DNA from: Takakia lepidozioides
Taxonomy: Eukaryota > Streptophyta > Takakiopsida > Takakiales > Takakiaceae
DNA: 64,000 nt
Assembly (NCBI GenBank): GCA_030704615.1
Contig: CM060731.1
Location: 13,828,001-13,892,000, forward strand
Direction: 5' to 3'
This document shows positions 10,791 to 19,857 of this stretch, piece after piece. Numbering within the stretch: the stretch's first letter is position 1; each line of letters begins with the position of its first letter. The position numbers and the translations under genes were made by a program. Under the pieces are notes generated by a model. The model did not search any database, had not been told where the DNA came from, and saw only the letters and a list, made by a program, of their open reading frames with translations.

Positions 10791-11620
10791 GCGGCCATGG
10801 ATGGGCTGTGAAACGGGCCCAAGGGCTATGATGTGCCGGGCTAGGCCGAAGGGGCTGTGACAACTGAGGCCCCCTGTGACTGACTGTGGGGCTGTGATGG
10901 GCTGTGCGGGGCTGTGACAGGCTGTGCCCAGTGGCCTGTGGGGATGTGGGCTGGGCTGTGACAGGCTGTGCCCGTGGCCTTTGGGGGTGCTGTTGCCTGA
11001 GGGCCTGTGAGGGGCTGTGACTTGAGGCACATGAGGCCCTGTGACAGGCCGTGTGAGGCTTTGGGGCTGTGACGGGCTGTGAGGGGCTGTGGCCGTGCCT
11101 GAGGCCTTTGGGGCAGTGAGGGGCTGCGCCGGGGGCCTTTATGACCACGGACTGCGCTGAGGGCTATGAGGCTTTGAGGGGCTGTCACGGGCTGCGCTGG
11201 TGGCCTTGGGGCCTGTGATGTGACGGGCTGTGAGAGCATGTGACAGTGGCCTGTGACGGGCTGTGAGGGGCTGTGAGTGGCCTTCTGACGGGTTGTGAGG
11301 GGCTGTGGCTGTGTGTGGCCTTTGGGGCTGTGAGGGGCTGTGACAATGGGCAACTGTGAGGGCTCTGACAGGCCCGTGGCCGCTGGGAGGGGCTGTGACA
11401 TGTGCCTGGGGCTGTGGCTGTGAGGGGCTGTGCCGTGGCCGGCTGTGACGGGCTGTGCCCATGGCTTTAGGGCTGTGATGGGATCTGTGACAGGCTGTGC
11501 CGTGGCCTTTGGGGCTGTGATGGGCTATGAGGGGCTGTGACAAGCTGTGCCCGTGGTCAGGCTGTGCCTGTGGCCTTTGGGCCTGTGGCTGTGAGAGTGA
11601 TTTGTGTAGGCCTGGCCTGT
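10790..11620 (+). repeat. GC-rich minisatellite of GGGGCTGTGA-like units
   Basis: Dozens of imperfect copies of a 9-13-bp word (GGGGCTGTGA, GGGCTGTGAC, GGCCTTTGGGGC) fill about 830 bp. Long minus-strand open frames here, rich in His, Ser, Pro and Gln, are a by-product of the repeat and not genes. Confidence 0.75.
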
Positions 11621-12304
11621 GTTGACCTGTGGAGGGCCATGCTGACTCGTGGAGGCTGGTGGACTGCCTAAGGACTGGCAATGTTGAAGGCCGAATTTTG
11701 AGCTCGTGGAGGGCGGTTGAGGAATATCTTCATGATATTCCCATGGTCATGCAAGTGAGGGAGAGAGGAGAGGAAGAGTGTTGGGATGAGAGCATGCTGG
11801 GGTTAGGCATTGCTTTAGCTTCTCTCCTCGTAGTTTCCACCCTCATTAGGCCAAGACCTTTCCGTAGGTGGAGGCAAGAGTCAGTCCGGGTTTGGGCTGG
11901 GGTGTCCTTGCAGGAGCAACACCGTGGAGTTGTTTTTGGTGTGGGGGGTGTTGTCGTTCTGATTTCTTGTGTTTGGATCCCCTCCATACCTGCATGCTTG
12001 ACTGTGCGCCATGCTAGTTTTGTGTGGGCGCTTGTTTTTATAGGTGATTGGTCCGGATTTGATCACCGGCCAGTCCTAGAGCATGCTGTCGATGGTGAGG
12101 CTGGGGTGATGACCAGCCAGACCATCATTGTTTCTCCTGTGGTGAGGTTGGAGGTGATGACCAGCCAACCATAGGAGTGCTTGCGGTGGATGCAGGTACA
12201 GGTGTAGGCTATGTTAGGAACTTAGTATTCCAAACCATAAGCCGCAACAGGTTCTCTACCCGGTTACCTTGTGGAGAGGGGGTTAGGGACATGTTCATGA
12301 CCGG
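11621..12304 (+). other. Leader upstream of the methyltransferase retroelement gag
   Basis: A 181-codon open frame at 11629-12174 has no recognisable domain and probably belongs to the untranslated leader. A short duplicated word (GGTGATGACCAGCCA) occurs at about 12105 and 12153. I found no primer binding site of the Met-tRNA type here. Confidence 0.4.
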
Positions 12305-14356
12305 TTGAGTGTCAACACGGAGGTGCCACTAGTTGCTGGGGACAGTGCCGGTTCGAGCACTAGCGATACTAGTGGGTACACGAGACGAGGTGTGCGGTTT
12401 AGGCCACCTTCACCTCCTGTGTCTTCTACGGAAGGTTCTGATTCGGATTGTGAATCAGGAGGACTCATACCGGCGGTGCAAGTTGTTTCTTTGCCATTGT
12501 TGTGGGACACAATGGAGGAGATGTATGGAGCTACCAAGGGGCCACGAAGGTACTCTGGGGCGGTGGGCACCATCGAGTTGGATGATTTTATCCAAGAGTT
12601 TGATAGTTGGTGTGATTTGCAGCAAATGCGCAATCCACAACTATTTACGCCTTTCATGGCATGGAAGGGGCTGTTTCAGCACCTTGAGGGGCCGCCTATG
12701 GATGATTACCATGAGTTCAGCGGGGGCATGAGGTTGAGATCGAGGAGTGGAGGATGTACTGGTCACCCGACTATGTCTCCATCACTAGGGGCACTAGAGC
12801 CACGAGGGCAGTGGCTACACCTGCCGCTGCACCGGCAGCTTCAGCAAGTAGCAGTGGGACTGGACTGTGGTACAGTAGCTACGACGTCCACCCAAGCCAC
12901 TACCGCACCAGCACTAGCACCCGTGCCTGCCTTCAACCCTGTTGTGGAGTTCTTCGAAGAGTTGAGAGGGAACTACCAAGGGGTGAGGACAGAGAAGTTG
13001 CGGAGCTTGCAAGAGTTCCAACGGAAGCCGACCGAGAGCTTGAGGGAGGCTTTCACTCGCATGAGGCGCTTGATAAATGTAACCCAAGGGGTTACGGAAG
13101 CTCAGGCAGTCCAATTCTGGTATGGGATATTGGACAAGGAGCTGAGGAGAAGGGTGCGGGATGCAACTCTCCTACAAGCGGCCCAACCCACCTTAGCAAA
13201 TGTGTTTTTGCTGGCAGAGCGGATAGAGCTCAACATGGTGGAGGAACGAGTGGTCATGGTGGGATTTGCTAAGGAGACACCACGGGGTAGTGGTGCTCCT
13301 AGCCAACCACTACCTCAACGTGCTCAAGGCAACAAGGGGGCTCAGGTGAAGCTCAGGGAAGGGCAGAGAGGACCTCAGATGCAGGGGTCTCTCCCTTCAT
13401 TGCTGGCCAACAACGGGCGGATGTGGTGCTGGACATGTGGAGGACCCCATGTCAAGAAGGATTGCCCAGAGGGAGGCAAAGGGCCGGCACATGCACAGCC
13501 TGCACAGTTGCAGTGTGGGCATTGTGGCAAGCACGGGCATGGAGAGGCCCAGTGTTATGGTTTGCATCCTGAGTTGCGCCCAGGCCAGTTCCAAGGGAAC
13601 AATGGTGGCCGGGGGCGAGGTGGAGCAGCCCAGAGAGGACGAGGTGGCCAGCCACGAGGTGCAGGCCAAGGGCAAGCTCAACATGGCCAAGGACGCGGAG
13701 GTCAGGGGGTTGACCAAGGCATGGCCAACCGGCTTCAGCAGCTAGAGCAGAGGCTCGCTGCCATGGCTACAGCTCAGGTGGTACCGGCTCTAAGGCCGGA
13801 TGGTCCACCTCCTGCTCCTGAGGGAGGAGATATGGGAGGCATGGGATTCATGTGTGGAGCAGCACTACCACTAGTGCAGGTGGAGTCAGCCGTGACTCGA
13901 GGAGCAGCACGAGTTCCTGAGCCACGAGGTGCAGAGGTGGAGTTGGATCCACAGCGTGGGGAGGCAAGCCGTCAGGCTAGGCTTCCTCAGTCATTCACAT
14001 TGGCGGAGACAGTGTCGACGCCATCCATGGCACCTAGTTCTCGCCCGACTGTTACCGAGGCGGAGGTTACTATGCCATTGGGGAGAGCTACACGGGTAGC
14101 ACCACTACCTAGTGTTGCCAAGGCTACGGCAGCTAGTGTGCTGCTAGGAGCGGCCACATCTGTGTGCCAGGCTCCATTGTTCTCGGCTACCATGATTGCG
14201 CGGGGGTCCATCAGGCTGGCAGCTACACTCATCATCTTCTTAGGTGTAGTGCCGGAGGGATCCTCGGAGACAAGACCACCAGCTGCCAGGGATGGAGATG
14301 CCAGCTTGAGCGCGCATGGTGACAGGCACGAGCAAGGATTTGCAGCGGGATGCTGA
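12305..14356 (+). CDS. gag: Gag of the methyltransferase retroelement, two zinc knuckles and RGG box
   Basis: A single open frame of about 683 codons. The first credible ATG is uncertain because the frame opens without one nearby. About residues 75-130 and 215-330 hold the gag core (FFEELRGNYQGVRTEKL, LREAFTRMRRLI, VQFWYGILDKELRRRV). Two CCHC knuckles follow: CWTCGGPHVKKDC (spacing 2-3-4) and CGHCGKHGHGEAQC (spacing 2-4-4). Next is an RGG-rich segment (about 440-480), then a low-complexity Ala/Pro/Thr tail. The role would be capsid formation and RNA binding. A stretch at about residues 140-190 reads less naturally than a neighbouring frame, so two compensating frameshifts may lie near 12740 and 12910. 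The stop overlaps the next ORF in the word ATGCTGA (14350-14356), a minus-one relationship. Confidence 0.8.
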   Translation: MSVNTEVPLVAGDSAGSSTSDTSGYTRRGVRFRPPSPPVSSTEGSDSDCESGGLIPAVQVVSLPLLWDTMEEMYGATKGPRRYSGAVGTIELDDFIQEFDSWCDLQQMRNPQLFTPFMAWKGLFQHLEGPPMDDYHEFSGGMRLRSRSGGCTGHPTMSPSLGALEPRGQWLHLPLHRQLQQVAVGLDCGTVATTSTQATTAPALAPVPAFNPVVEFFEELRGNYQGVRTEKLRSLQEFQRKPTESLREAFTRMRRLINVTQGVTEAQAVQFWYGILDKELRRRVRDATLLQAAQPTLANVFLLAERIELNMVEERVVMVGFAKETPRGSGAPSQPLPQRAQGNKGAQVKLREGQRGPQMQGSLPSLLANNGRMWCWTCGGPHVKKDCPEGGKGPAHAQPAQLQCGHCGKHGHGEAQCYGLHPELRPGQFQGNNGGRGRGGAAQRGRGGQPRGAGQGQAQHGQGRGGQGVDQGMANRLQQLEQRLAAMATAQVVPALRPDGPPPAPEGGDMGGMGFMCGAALPLVQVESAVTRGAARVPEPRGAEVELDPQRGEASRQARLPQSFTLAETVSTPSMAPSSRPTVTEAEVTMPLGRATRVAPLPSVAKATAASVLLGAATSVCQAPLFSATMIARGSIRLAATLIIFLGVVPEGSSETRPPAARDGDASLSAHGDRHEQGFAAGC

Positions 14357-15729
14357 TCGACGGGTGCAACAAGCCTGGGTGGAGGCTTTTGTACCGTCAG
14401 GAGAGGAGGAGAGTGGGGATTGCACCAGGACCACCTCAATTGTCTCCATTGGACACCACACCTATTGTGTGGCAGTATCCGGATGAAGGCATTTGTCTTC
14501 TGGACTTGTTTGGCGGGATCAGCACCGGATTGGCTGCTGTGTTACAGGCAGGTGTACGAGTTCGGCGTTACCTGTATGTGGAGAGGGATGAGACTGCACG
14601 ACGCGTTTCACTTCGCCATGTTGCTCAGTTGGTGCAGCGGTACCCTGAGTTGTTGTCGGTGTCTGCAATTCGTGGATATCAGCAGGCCTTGCCAGCAGAC
14701 ATTTCGTTGCTGGGGGGGCGCAGGATTTGGAGCGGGTTGGCTCCATTGATCTGGTAGTGGCAGGTTGGCCCTGCCAAGGGCATTCATCAGCCGGGCATGG
14801 CAATGGATTGCGAGACTCGAGGTCGGGTCTGTTTTGGGAGATGGTGCGGGTTTTGCGCCACTTGCAGCTTCATCAAGCTGTATCTCCAGCATACATCTTG
14901 GAGAATGTGCCACTGATGGGCGATTCTTGGGCCAGGGTGATGGCCAGTGTGCATCAAGTCCGGTCGTGGCTTGGGTCAGCAGTGTTGCTAGATGCAGCTA
15001 CAGTGGGGTCACGGGCTCATCGTCCACGGCTATGGTGGACTAACTTGATGCCACCCGCACTGCTCAAGCGTGCATTTGATGGGGTGCAGCGGCCAGCACA
15101 TCTCACAGTGGATAACATTCTGGACACAGGGAGGCAGTCTCAGCGTGTGAGACGATGACCGTTCGCCTTTGGCAGTGGTCAACAAGGTGGGTCAAGCATT
15201 ACCTACACTGCTCAGCTTCCCAGGATCGCATGCTTTCCGGGATAGTGGACCTGGCCTCCTGTGGGATGCTCAGTTGCAGCAGTTAGTGGAGCCTAATGCT
15301 GACGAGCGTGAGCGGGCAATGGGTTTTACCACTGGTACCACGGCGGTGTCGTCTCTTTCTGAGGCATCACGTCGTCAAGTGTTGGGGCAAGCAATGGATC
15401 TCAATTGCTTGACCTGGATTATCAGCTTGGCTCTGGCTGAGCAACGCAGAGTGCGGAGTACACTTCCCTCAATGGTCTCTCTGCCTACCGAGACGGTACA
15501 GGCAGTGAGTGGGGGCGAGCATGTGAGGACCACGGGGTGCATGCATCCATGGCACACGTGGGAGGTGCTCGAGGTTCAGAGGGAGTTGGCAGCCAAGGCG
15601 GCTGTGATGGATGAGGTTGGGGATTCTTCTCGGGTTGAGGAGGTCCTCAAGGATGAGATGATGGGGCAGGATGAGGCCTTGTCATTGACTGAGCAGGCAG
15701 GGAGTACTGCTCAAGAGGTTGCAACATAG
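14350..15729 (+). CDS. DNMT3-like C5-cytosine DNA methyltransferase inside a retroelement (frame broken twice)
   Basis: Transfers methyl from SAM to cytosine C5. Motif I LDLFGGISTGLAAVLQAGV at about 14500, with the acidic YVERDE after it. Motif IV AGWPCQGHSSAG, catalytic Cys codon 14772-14774. Motif VI ENV at 14901. Motif VIII SRAHRPRLWWTN near 15010-15040. Motifs IX/X ERERAMGF and RRQVLGQAMDLN near 15310-15400. Order I to X is linear, as in animal DNMT3 and unlike the rearranged plant DRM enzymes. The spacing and the phrases around motifs I, VIII and IX resemble DNMT3 most. Frame 1 breaks at a seven-G run (14712-14718), continues in another frame to 15158, then returns to the original frame. 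The two breaks compensate, so either could be an assembly indel. After 15430 a Glu-rich linker leads to a TAG at 15727. All key catalytic motifs are present. Confidence 0.85.
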
Positions 15730-15779
15730 CAACCACTGGACGCGTCCTCTACCTCTAAGCCCACTGGACTTAAGGTTGC

Positions 15780-17264
15780 AGTTACGGAGGACAATTGGGA
15801 GCCTGACATTGGACCCATTGTCACCGGAGGAGAGAGAGAGACGTATACGGCGGTTCCTGAGGGCTTACAGGAATTGCTTTGCCTTCAGTTTGAAGGACTT
15901 GGGAGCACTGAAGGTCAAGAGATCCGTATTGAGTTGGCCACTGACACGCCAATCTTTCGGAGACCCTATAGATACAGTGACATGGAGAGGTCTTTGATTC
16001 AGATGAGGACTCAAGATCTCTGGGAGGCAGGTTTGGTGGAGCTCTCTGGTGGAGAGTATGCTTCAGCCACAGTGATGCCAGCCAAGAAGGATGTCTATGG
16101 CAATTGGACGGAGAGACGTATGTGCGGTGATTACCGGCCTGTAAATCGTCAGACCAAGTCCGATAAGTATGCCATGCCAACACCAGAGGAGATCTTTGAT
16201 GCCATCGGGCATGCTAAGGCCTTTAGCACTTTGGATTTACGATCCGGATATCACCAGTTGCCAATCAAGGAGGCGGACAAGCAGAAGACGGCATTCTGGG
16301 GGATCAATGAGCACGGGATTGCCTATATCAGTGGCGGTTCTTACCATTTGGGCTTAAGAATGCTCCTGCAGAGTTTCAGAGAGTCATGGATAGGATTCTA
16401 GCAGGGGTGGACTTTGCTCGGTGCTACATAGATGACATCATCATCTTTAGTGTTACGATGGAGGAGCATGAGAGACACCTTCAGGTGGTATTGGAGCGCT
16501 TGAGAGCGCACGGATTGAAGTTGCATCCGGGGAAGTGCAAGTTTTTCCACAACCAGATTGAGTATCTGGGTCACATGATATATCCTGGAGGATTGGGGGT
16601 ACAGCAGACTAAGGTAGAGGCCATTGCACAAATTCCACGCCCCACGGATGTGAGCCCGAGTTCGAGCTTTCATGGGGTTGGCAAACTATTATAGACGGTT
16701 TGTCAAGGGATTTAGTACCATTGCAAAGGCTCTAACCAAGCTGACCAAGGTGGACCAGGAGTGGCAGTGGGAAGATGAGCAGGAACGAGCTTTTCAAGAG
16801 CTCAAGGCGAGGTTGACCTCGGCGCCTATCTGAGACGACCTATCAGGGGGCGTCCCTTTCAGCTGCATACGGATTGGAGCATGCTGGGGCTTGGAGCGGT
16901 GCTCACACAGGTGGATGATGAGGGAAGAGAGTTCGTAGTGGCTTATGCTAGCCGCTCGAACAACGCTGCAGAGGCTAAGTACAGCTCATATGAGGGAGAG
17001 TGCTTAGCTGCAGTGTGGGCCGTGGCACACTTCAGGTGCTATCTATACGGCAATCTTTTCACCCTTGTCACGGATCACCAGCCACTCAAGTGGTTGATGG
17101 AGTCAGACAAGCTTACGGGGAAGCTTGCACGGTGGGCACTCATACTCCAGGAGTATGACTTTCAGGTTGTGCATCGACCAGGTTTGGTCAATCGGGATGC
17201 GGATGGATTGAGTCGCAATCCATGCATGAGCCAGCAGGATGACACTGGAGCGGTGGCATGGTGA
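15780..17264 (+). pseudogene. pol: Reverse transcriptase and RNase H of the methyltransferase retroelement, frameshifted
   Basis: RT fingers and palm: ERRMCGDYRPVNRQT (about 16110), [18 protein letters not shown] (about 16230), then PFGLKNAPAEFQRVM in a shifted frame, CYIDDIIIF (catalytic Asp pair near 16430) and HGLKLHPGKCKFF with EYLGHMI. The connection has AFMGLANYYRRFVKGF. RNase H: LHTDWSMLGLGAVLTQ (16865), the YEGECLAAVWAVAHFRCY helix, VTDHQPLKWLM, and HRPGLVNRDADGLSRNP to about 17220. Frame breaks occur near 15910, 16340, 16660, 16830 and 17250; each is fixed by one base. The linker ahead of RT (ERERRIRRFLRAYRNCFAF) is the usual Ty3/gypsy RT lead-in. No aspartic protease precedes it. 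Confidence 0.88.
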
Positions 17265-17464
17265 GACGGACGAGGAGATGGTGCCGGGATGGCACGCATC
17301 TGCATTTTTGTGTATCTTGGCATCGGGAGGTCAGGTTGGACCTACAACGACTGTAGACGGAGTGTCTGAGGACCCTGAGGCTAGTGATGAGCAGGTGGTG
17401 CCAGAGATATACATGAGGATTCGGCTGTGTTGGACTACCTCCGCACGGGAGACACGCAGCCATT

Positions 17465-18845
17465 GTGACTGCCAGGGAGAGGGATCGGATCCTGCAACGA
17501 GCCAAGAGGTTCAAGTGGGAGGGGATACACCTACTTCGAGTGTGGGAGGATGGTCGGGTGAGGATTGTGCCTCACCCCACACAGCGTGCACGGTTAGTGC
17601 GGCATGCCCATGAGGAGTTGGGGCATTTTGGAGTGCGACGCACTCACAGTTTACTGCAAGGGCAGTATTGGTGGCGTGGTATGCATACAGAGGTGCAACA
17701 GTTTGTGGCTAGGTGCATGGTGTGTGACAGGGTGCGTGCTTCATTCAACGCCCCTACACCACAGTTGCATCCTTTACCAATCATGGGATTGGGCTACAGG
17801 TGGAGTCTTGACTTCGCAGGACCGTTGCCACTGACTATGCGCCACCACAGATATGTGTTGGTGATGGTGGAGCACTTCTCCAAGTGGATTGAGTTGGTTC
17901 CATTGCCTGACAAGGCTAGTGAGGGGGCTGCGTATGCATTTGGATCGTGTGCTTAGCCGATTTGGTGCTCCAGCTGAGGTACTCACGGACCAAGGGAGAG
18001 AGTTCTTGGGGGAGTTTCAGGCTTTGTGTGATAAAGCCTTGATAGACCACCGCACCACTTCTCGGGATCATCCTGAGGCCGATGGCTTAGCAGAGAGAGT
18101 TGTTCAGACGGTGAAGAGGGGTTTGCGCAAGTATGGCTTGCAGAAGGGACACCTAGGAGATTGGGATCTTCAGGTTCCTTGGTTAGCCATGGGCTACAGG
18201 TTCAGCAAACAAGCATCACTTGCTCCTTCTCACCATATTTCCTTCTTTTGGCGAGAGCCGGATTTGCCTGCAGCCATTCGTAGGGACACTGCTCAAGTCC
18301 TTAACCTTGACGATCCGGACGTGTGGGTACGTGCATGTGATCAGCGTGCAGAGTTGTTCAAGAAAGTCATGCCCATGGCTTTTGAGAACCTTGCCATTGC
18401 ACAGCACCGTGATACGTTGAGGTATGCCACTATACGTGGTGGAGGATATCGTCCTGGGGTTCGGAGGTTTAGCCCTGGTGACTATGTTTATTTGCAGCAG
18501 ACTGCTCCTACGACTCTGGATGTTACTGCAGGGCGTGTTATTCTGAGGGTTCGAGAGGTGTTGCCCTCAGGGGTCCTGATCTTGGAGGGTCGGGATGGCA
18601 TGACTTGGAAGGACCATGTGCGTAATTGTGCGCCATGTCACCTTCCCAATGTCGATGGCAGAGTTGACCCAAACTTGGCAGTGGTACCTGCAGGTTTGAG
18701 GTGCATGCTCTGTGGGTCTGCCAAAGGGGCAGCCACCATGCTGGTGTGTGATCGATGCTCAAGGGGTTGGCATATGGGATGCTTGACACCACCTCTTGAG
18801 AAGGTTCCTGACGGAGATTGGTTGTGTCCACACTGCTTGGGATAG
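17465..18845 (+). CDS. Integrase with C-terminal PHD finger
   Basis: HHCC finger: HAHEELGHFGVRRTH with CMVCDRV (about 17605-17735). Catalytic core with Asp in WSLDFAGPLP (17800), Asp in LTDQGREFLGEF (about 17985) and Glu in ADGLAERVVQTVKRG (about 18090): the D-D-E triad is complete. The frame shifts once near 17935; from 17889 on, 318 codons are open to TAG 18843. After the integrase C-terminal domain (ERAD-like SH3 part around 18470-18620), residues about 270-318 form a PHD finger: CMLCGSAKG, CDRCSRGWHMGC, WLCPHC, all eight Zn ligands (C4HC3) and the Trp two before the sixth Cys. PHD fingers bind histone H3 tails. Here one sits where chromoviruses have a chromodomain, which suggests targeting to a different chromatin state. 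Confidence 0.88.
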
Positions 18846-19104
18846 TGGCAGTGGACATGACTGGAGGCAGCTAACAAGACATGGGAGGCCAAGCTCATAG
18901 GAGTCAATACATGAGATCCCAAGCTCAAGTTCACAGGTTGCAAGACGGCGACTAACGATGGGGCAACTCTTGCACCCGGCCTCTTGATCTATCGAGTTTG
19001 AGTGTAGTAGGGATAGTGGTGGAGGACTTAGTGAGGCTATGGTCACTATCACATCTTGTGGCTACCTGGACTTAGAGGGACCTAAGCACCAGCTAGGGGG
19101 GCGA
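18846..19104 (+). other. 3' untranslated region of the retroelement, ending in a G-rich tract
   Basis: No open frame of note. It ends AGCTAGGGGGGCGA (19091-19104), a good polypurine-tract candidate directly before the repeat that starts TTGTGTGG. Confidence 0.5.
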
Positions 19105-19295
19105 TTGTGTGGACTAGTGACTGCCATAGTGGGCAGCATAGTGGCAGCCTAGTGACTGACTAGTTGTAGCCTAGTGGTTGGACTAGTGTGGTGGACTAGT
19201 GGTGGACTAGTGGTATACTAGTGTGTGGTGTGCACATGTGTTGTGTGGTTTTGGACAGCGATGTAGTTGTGTAGCGATATGTATGCGCACGACAG
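19105..19295 (+). repeat. Repeat 'X', copy 1 (about 190 bp, CTAGTG-rich)
   Basis: Runs from TTGTGTGGACTAG to GCGCACGACAG and is repeated with three or so differences at 19611-19800. The interior is a microrepeat of GGACTAGTGGT-like words. Because a polypurine-like tract precedes it, it may be the true start of the 3' LTR. Confidence 0.7.
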
Positions 19296-19296
19296 C

Positions 19297-19610
19297 TGTC
19301 AAGTTATTTTACCACTAGTGTGAAACTAGCTAGGAAATAGCTAGCTTTTACATATTGACATTTGGGATTGGCCCAAGTGTCAATCCAGGGGTCAAGGCAG
19401 ATTTAGGCCTGGAGTGGTTATCTTCACGGCAAGCGCGGGGCTCATCTTTCTCGAGTTGAGCCTCACCGCGCCTAGCTATGGCGCCGTAGTGTGGATTCCC
19501 CATGGCGTGGGGTGCACTTGGCTTGACTTGTATTTGAGTGATGAGGTTATATATGCATGAGTTTATGCTTCAGCTTTGTGAGCTCGTGCTTGTATTCTTC
19601 TTCTTTATCA
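19297..19610 (+). repeat. LTR-like repeat 'L', copy 2
   Basis: 314 bp, same orientation and about 98 percent like 2044-2360. It sits precisely between the two X copies. It ends at the same CTTCTTTATCA as copy 1, after which copy 1 continues with leader sequence and copy 2 with X. No target duplication flanks it and no purine-rich tract precedes it. TATA box at 19548. Confidence 0.7.
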
Positions 19611-19800
19611 TTGTGTGGACTAGTGACTGCCATAGTGGGCAGCATAGTGGCAGCCTAGTGACTGACTAGTTGTAGCCTAGTGGTTGGACTAGTGGCTGGA
19701 CTAGTGGTGGACTAGTTGTATACTAGTGTGTGGTGTGCACATGTGTTGTGTGGTTTTGGACAGCGATGTAGTTGTGTAGCGATATGTATGCGCACGACAG
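19611..19800 (+). repeat. Repeat 'X', copy 2
   Basis: About 98 percent identical to 19105-19295 and in the same orientation, giving the order X-L-X. Confidence 0.75.
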
Positions 19801-19831
19801 GGACATAGGCGACAACCGATCCGCGGTAATA

Positions 19832-19857
19832 GGGGGGGGGGGGGGGGGGGGGGGGGG
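19832..19857 (+). repeat. Homopolymer of 26 G
   Basis: An uninterrupted run of 26 G. It may be a real mononucleotide repeat. Runs this long are also a frequent assembly or sequencing artefact and may mark a poorly resolved join. Confidence 0.9.

Larger units (their letters stand above)
12305..19295 (+). mobile_element. Ty3/gypsy-type retroelement carrying a DNMT3-like methyltransferase and a PHD finger
   Basis: Order of coding parts: gag (12305-14356), C5-cytosine DNA methyltransferase (14350-15729), reverse transcriptase/RNase H (about 15800-17260), integrase (about 17465-18500) and a PHD finger (18700-18845). RT-RH before integrase is the Ty3/gypsy order. The methyltransferase occupies the place where protease is normally found, and no protease motif was seen. 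Element ends are unresolved: the flanking L repeats (2044, 19297) are one candidate pair of LTRs, and the sequence starting at 19105 after a G-rich tract is another. Several single-base frame breaks are present. Cytosine methyltransferases captured by retrotransposons have been reported from dinoflagellates and the streptophyte alga Klebsormidium (de Mendoza and colleagues, 2018); whether this is the same lineage needs a tree. Confidence 0.85.

Noticed and set aside
10720-11681. Long minus-strand open frames rich in His-Ser-Pro-Gln
   Set aside because: They are translations of the GGGGCTGTGA minisatellite; all three frames give the same low-complexity text and nothing shows selection.
11629-12174. 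181-codon frame as a possible gene
   Set aside because: No domain, strongly biased composition and location in the retroelement leader next to a minisatellite.
12754-13272. 172-codon plus frame overlapping gag
   Set aside because: Mostly a shadow of gag in another frame. Only its first part may reflect a local frameshift in gag; the gag core and knuckles are in the main frame.
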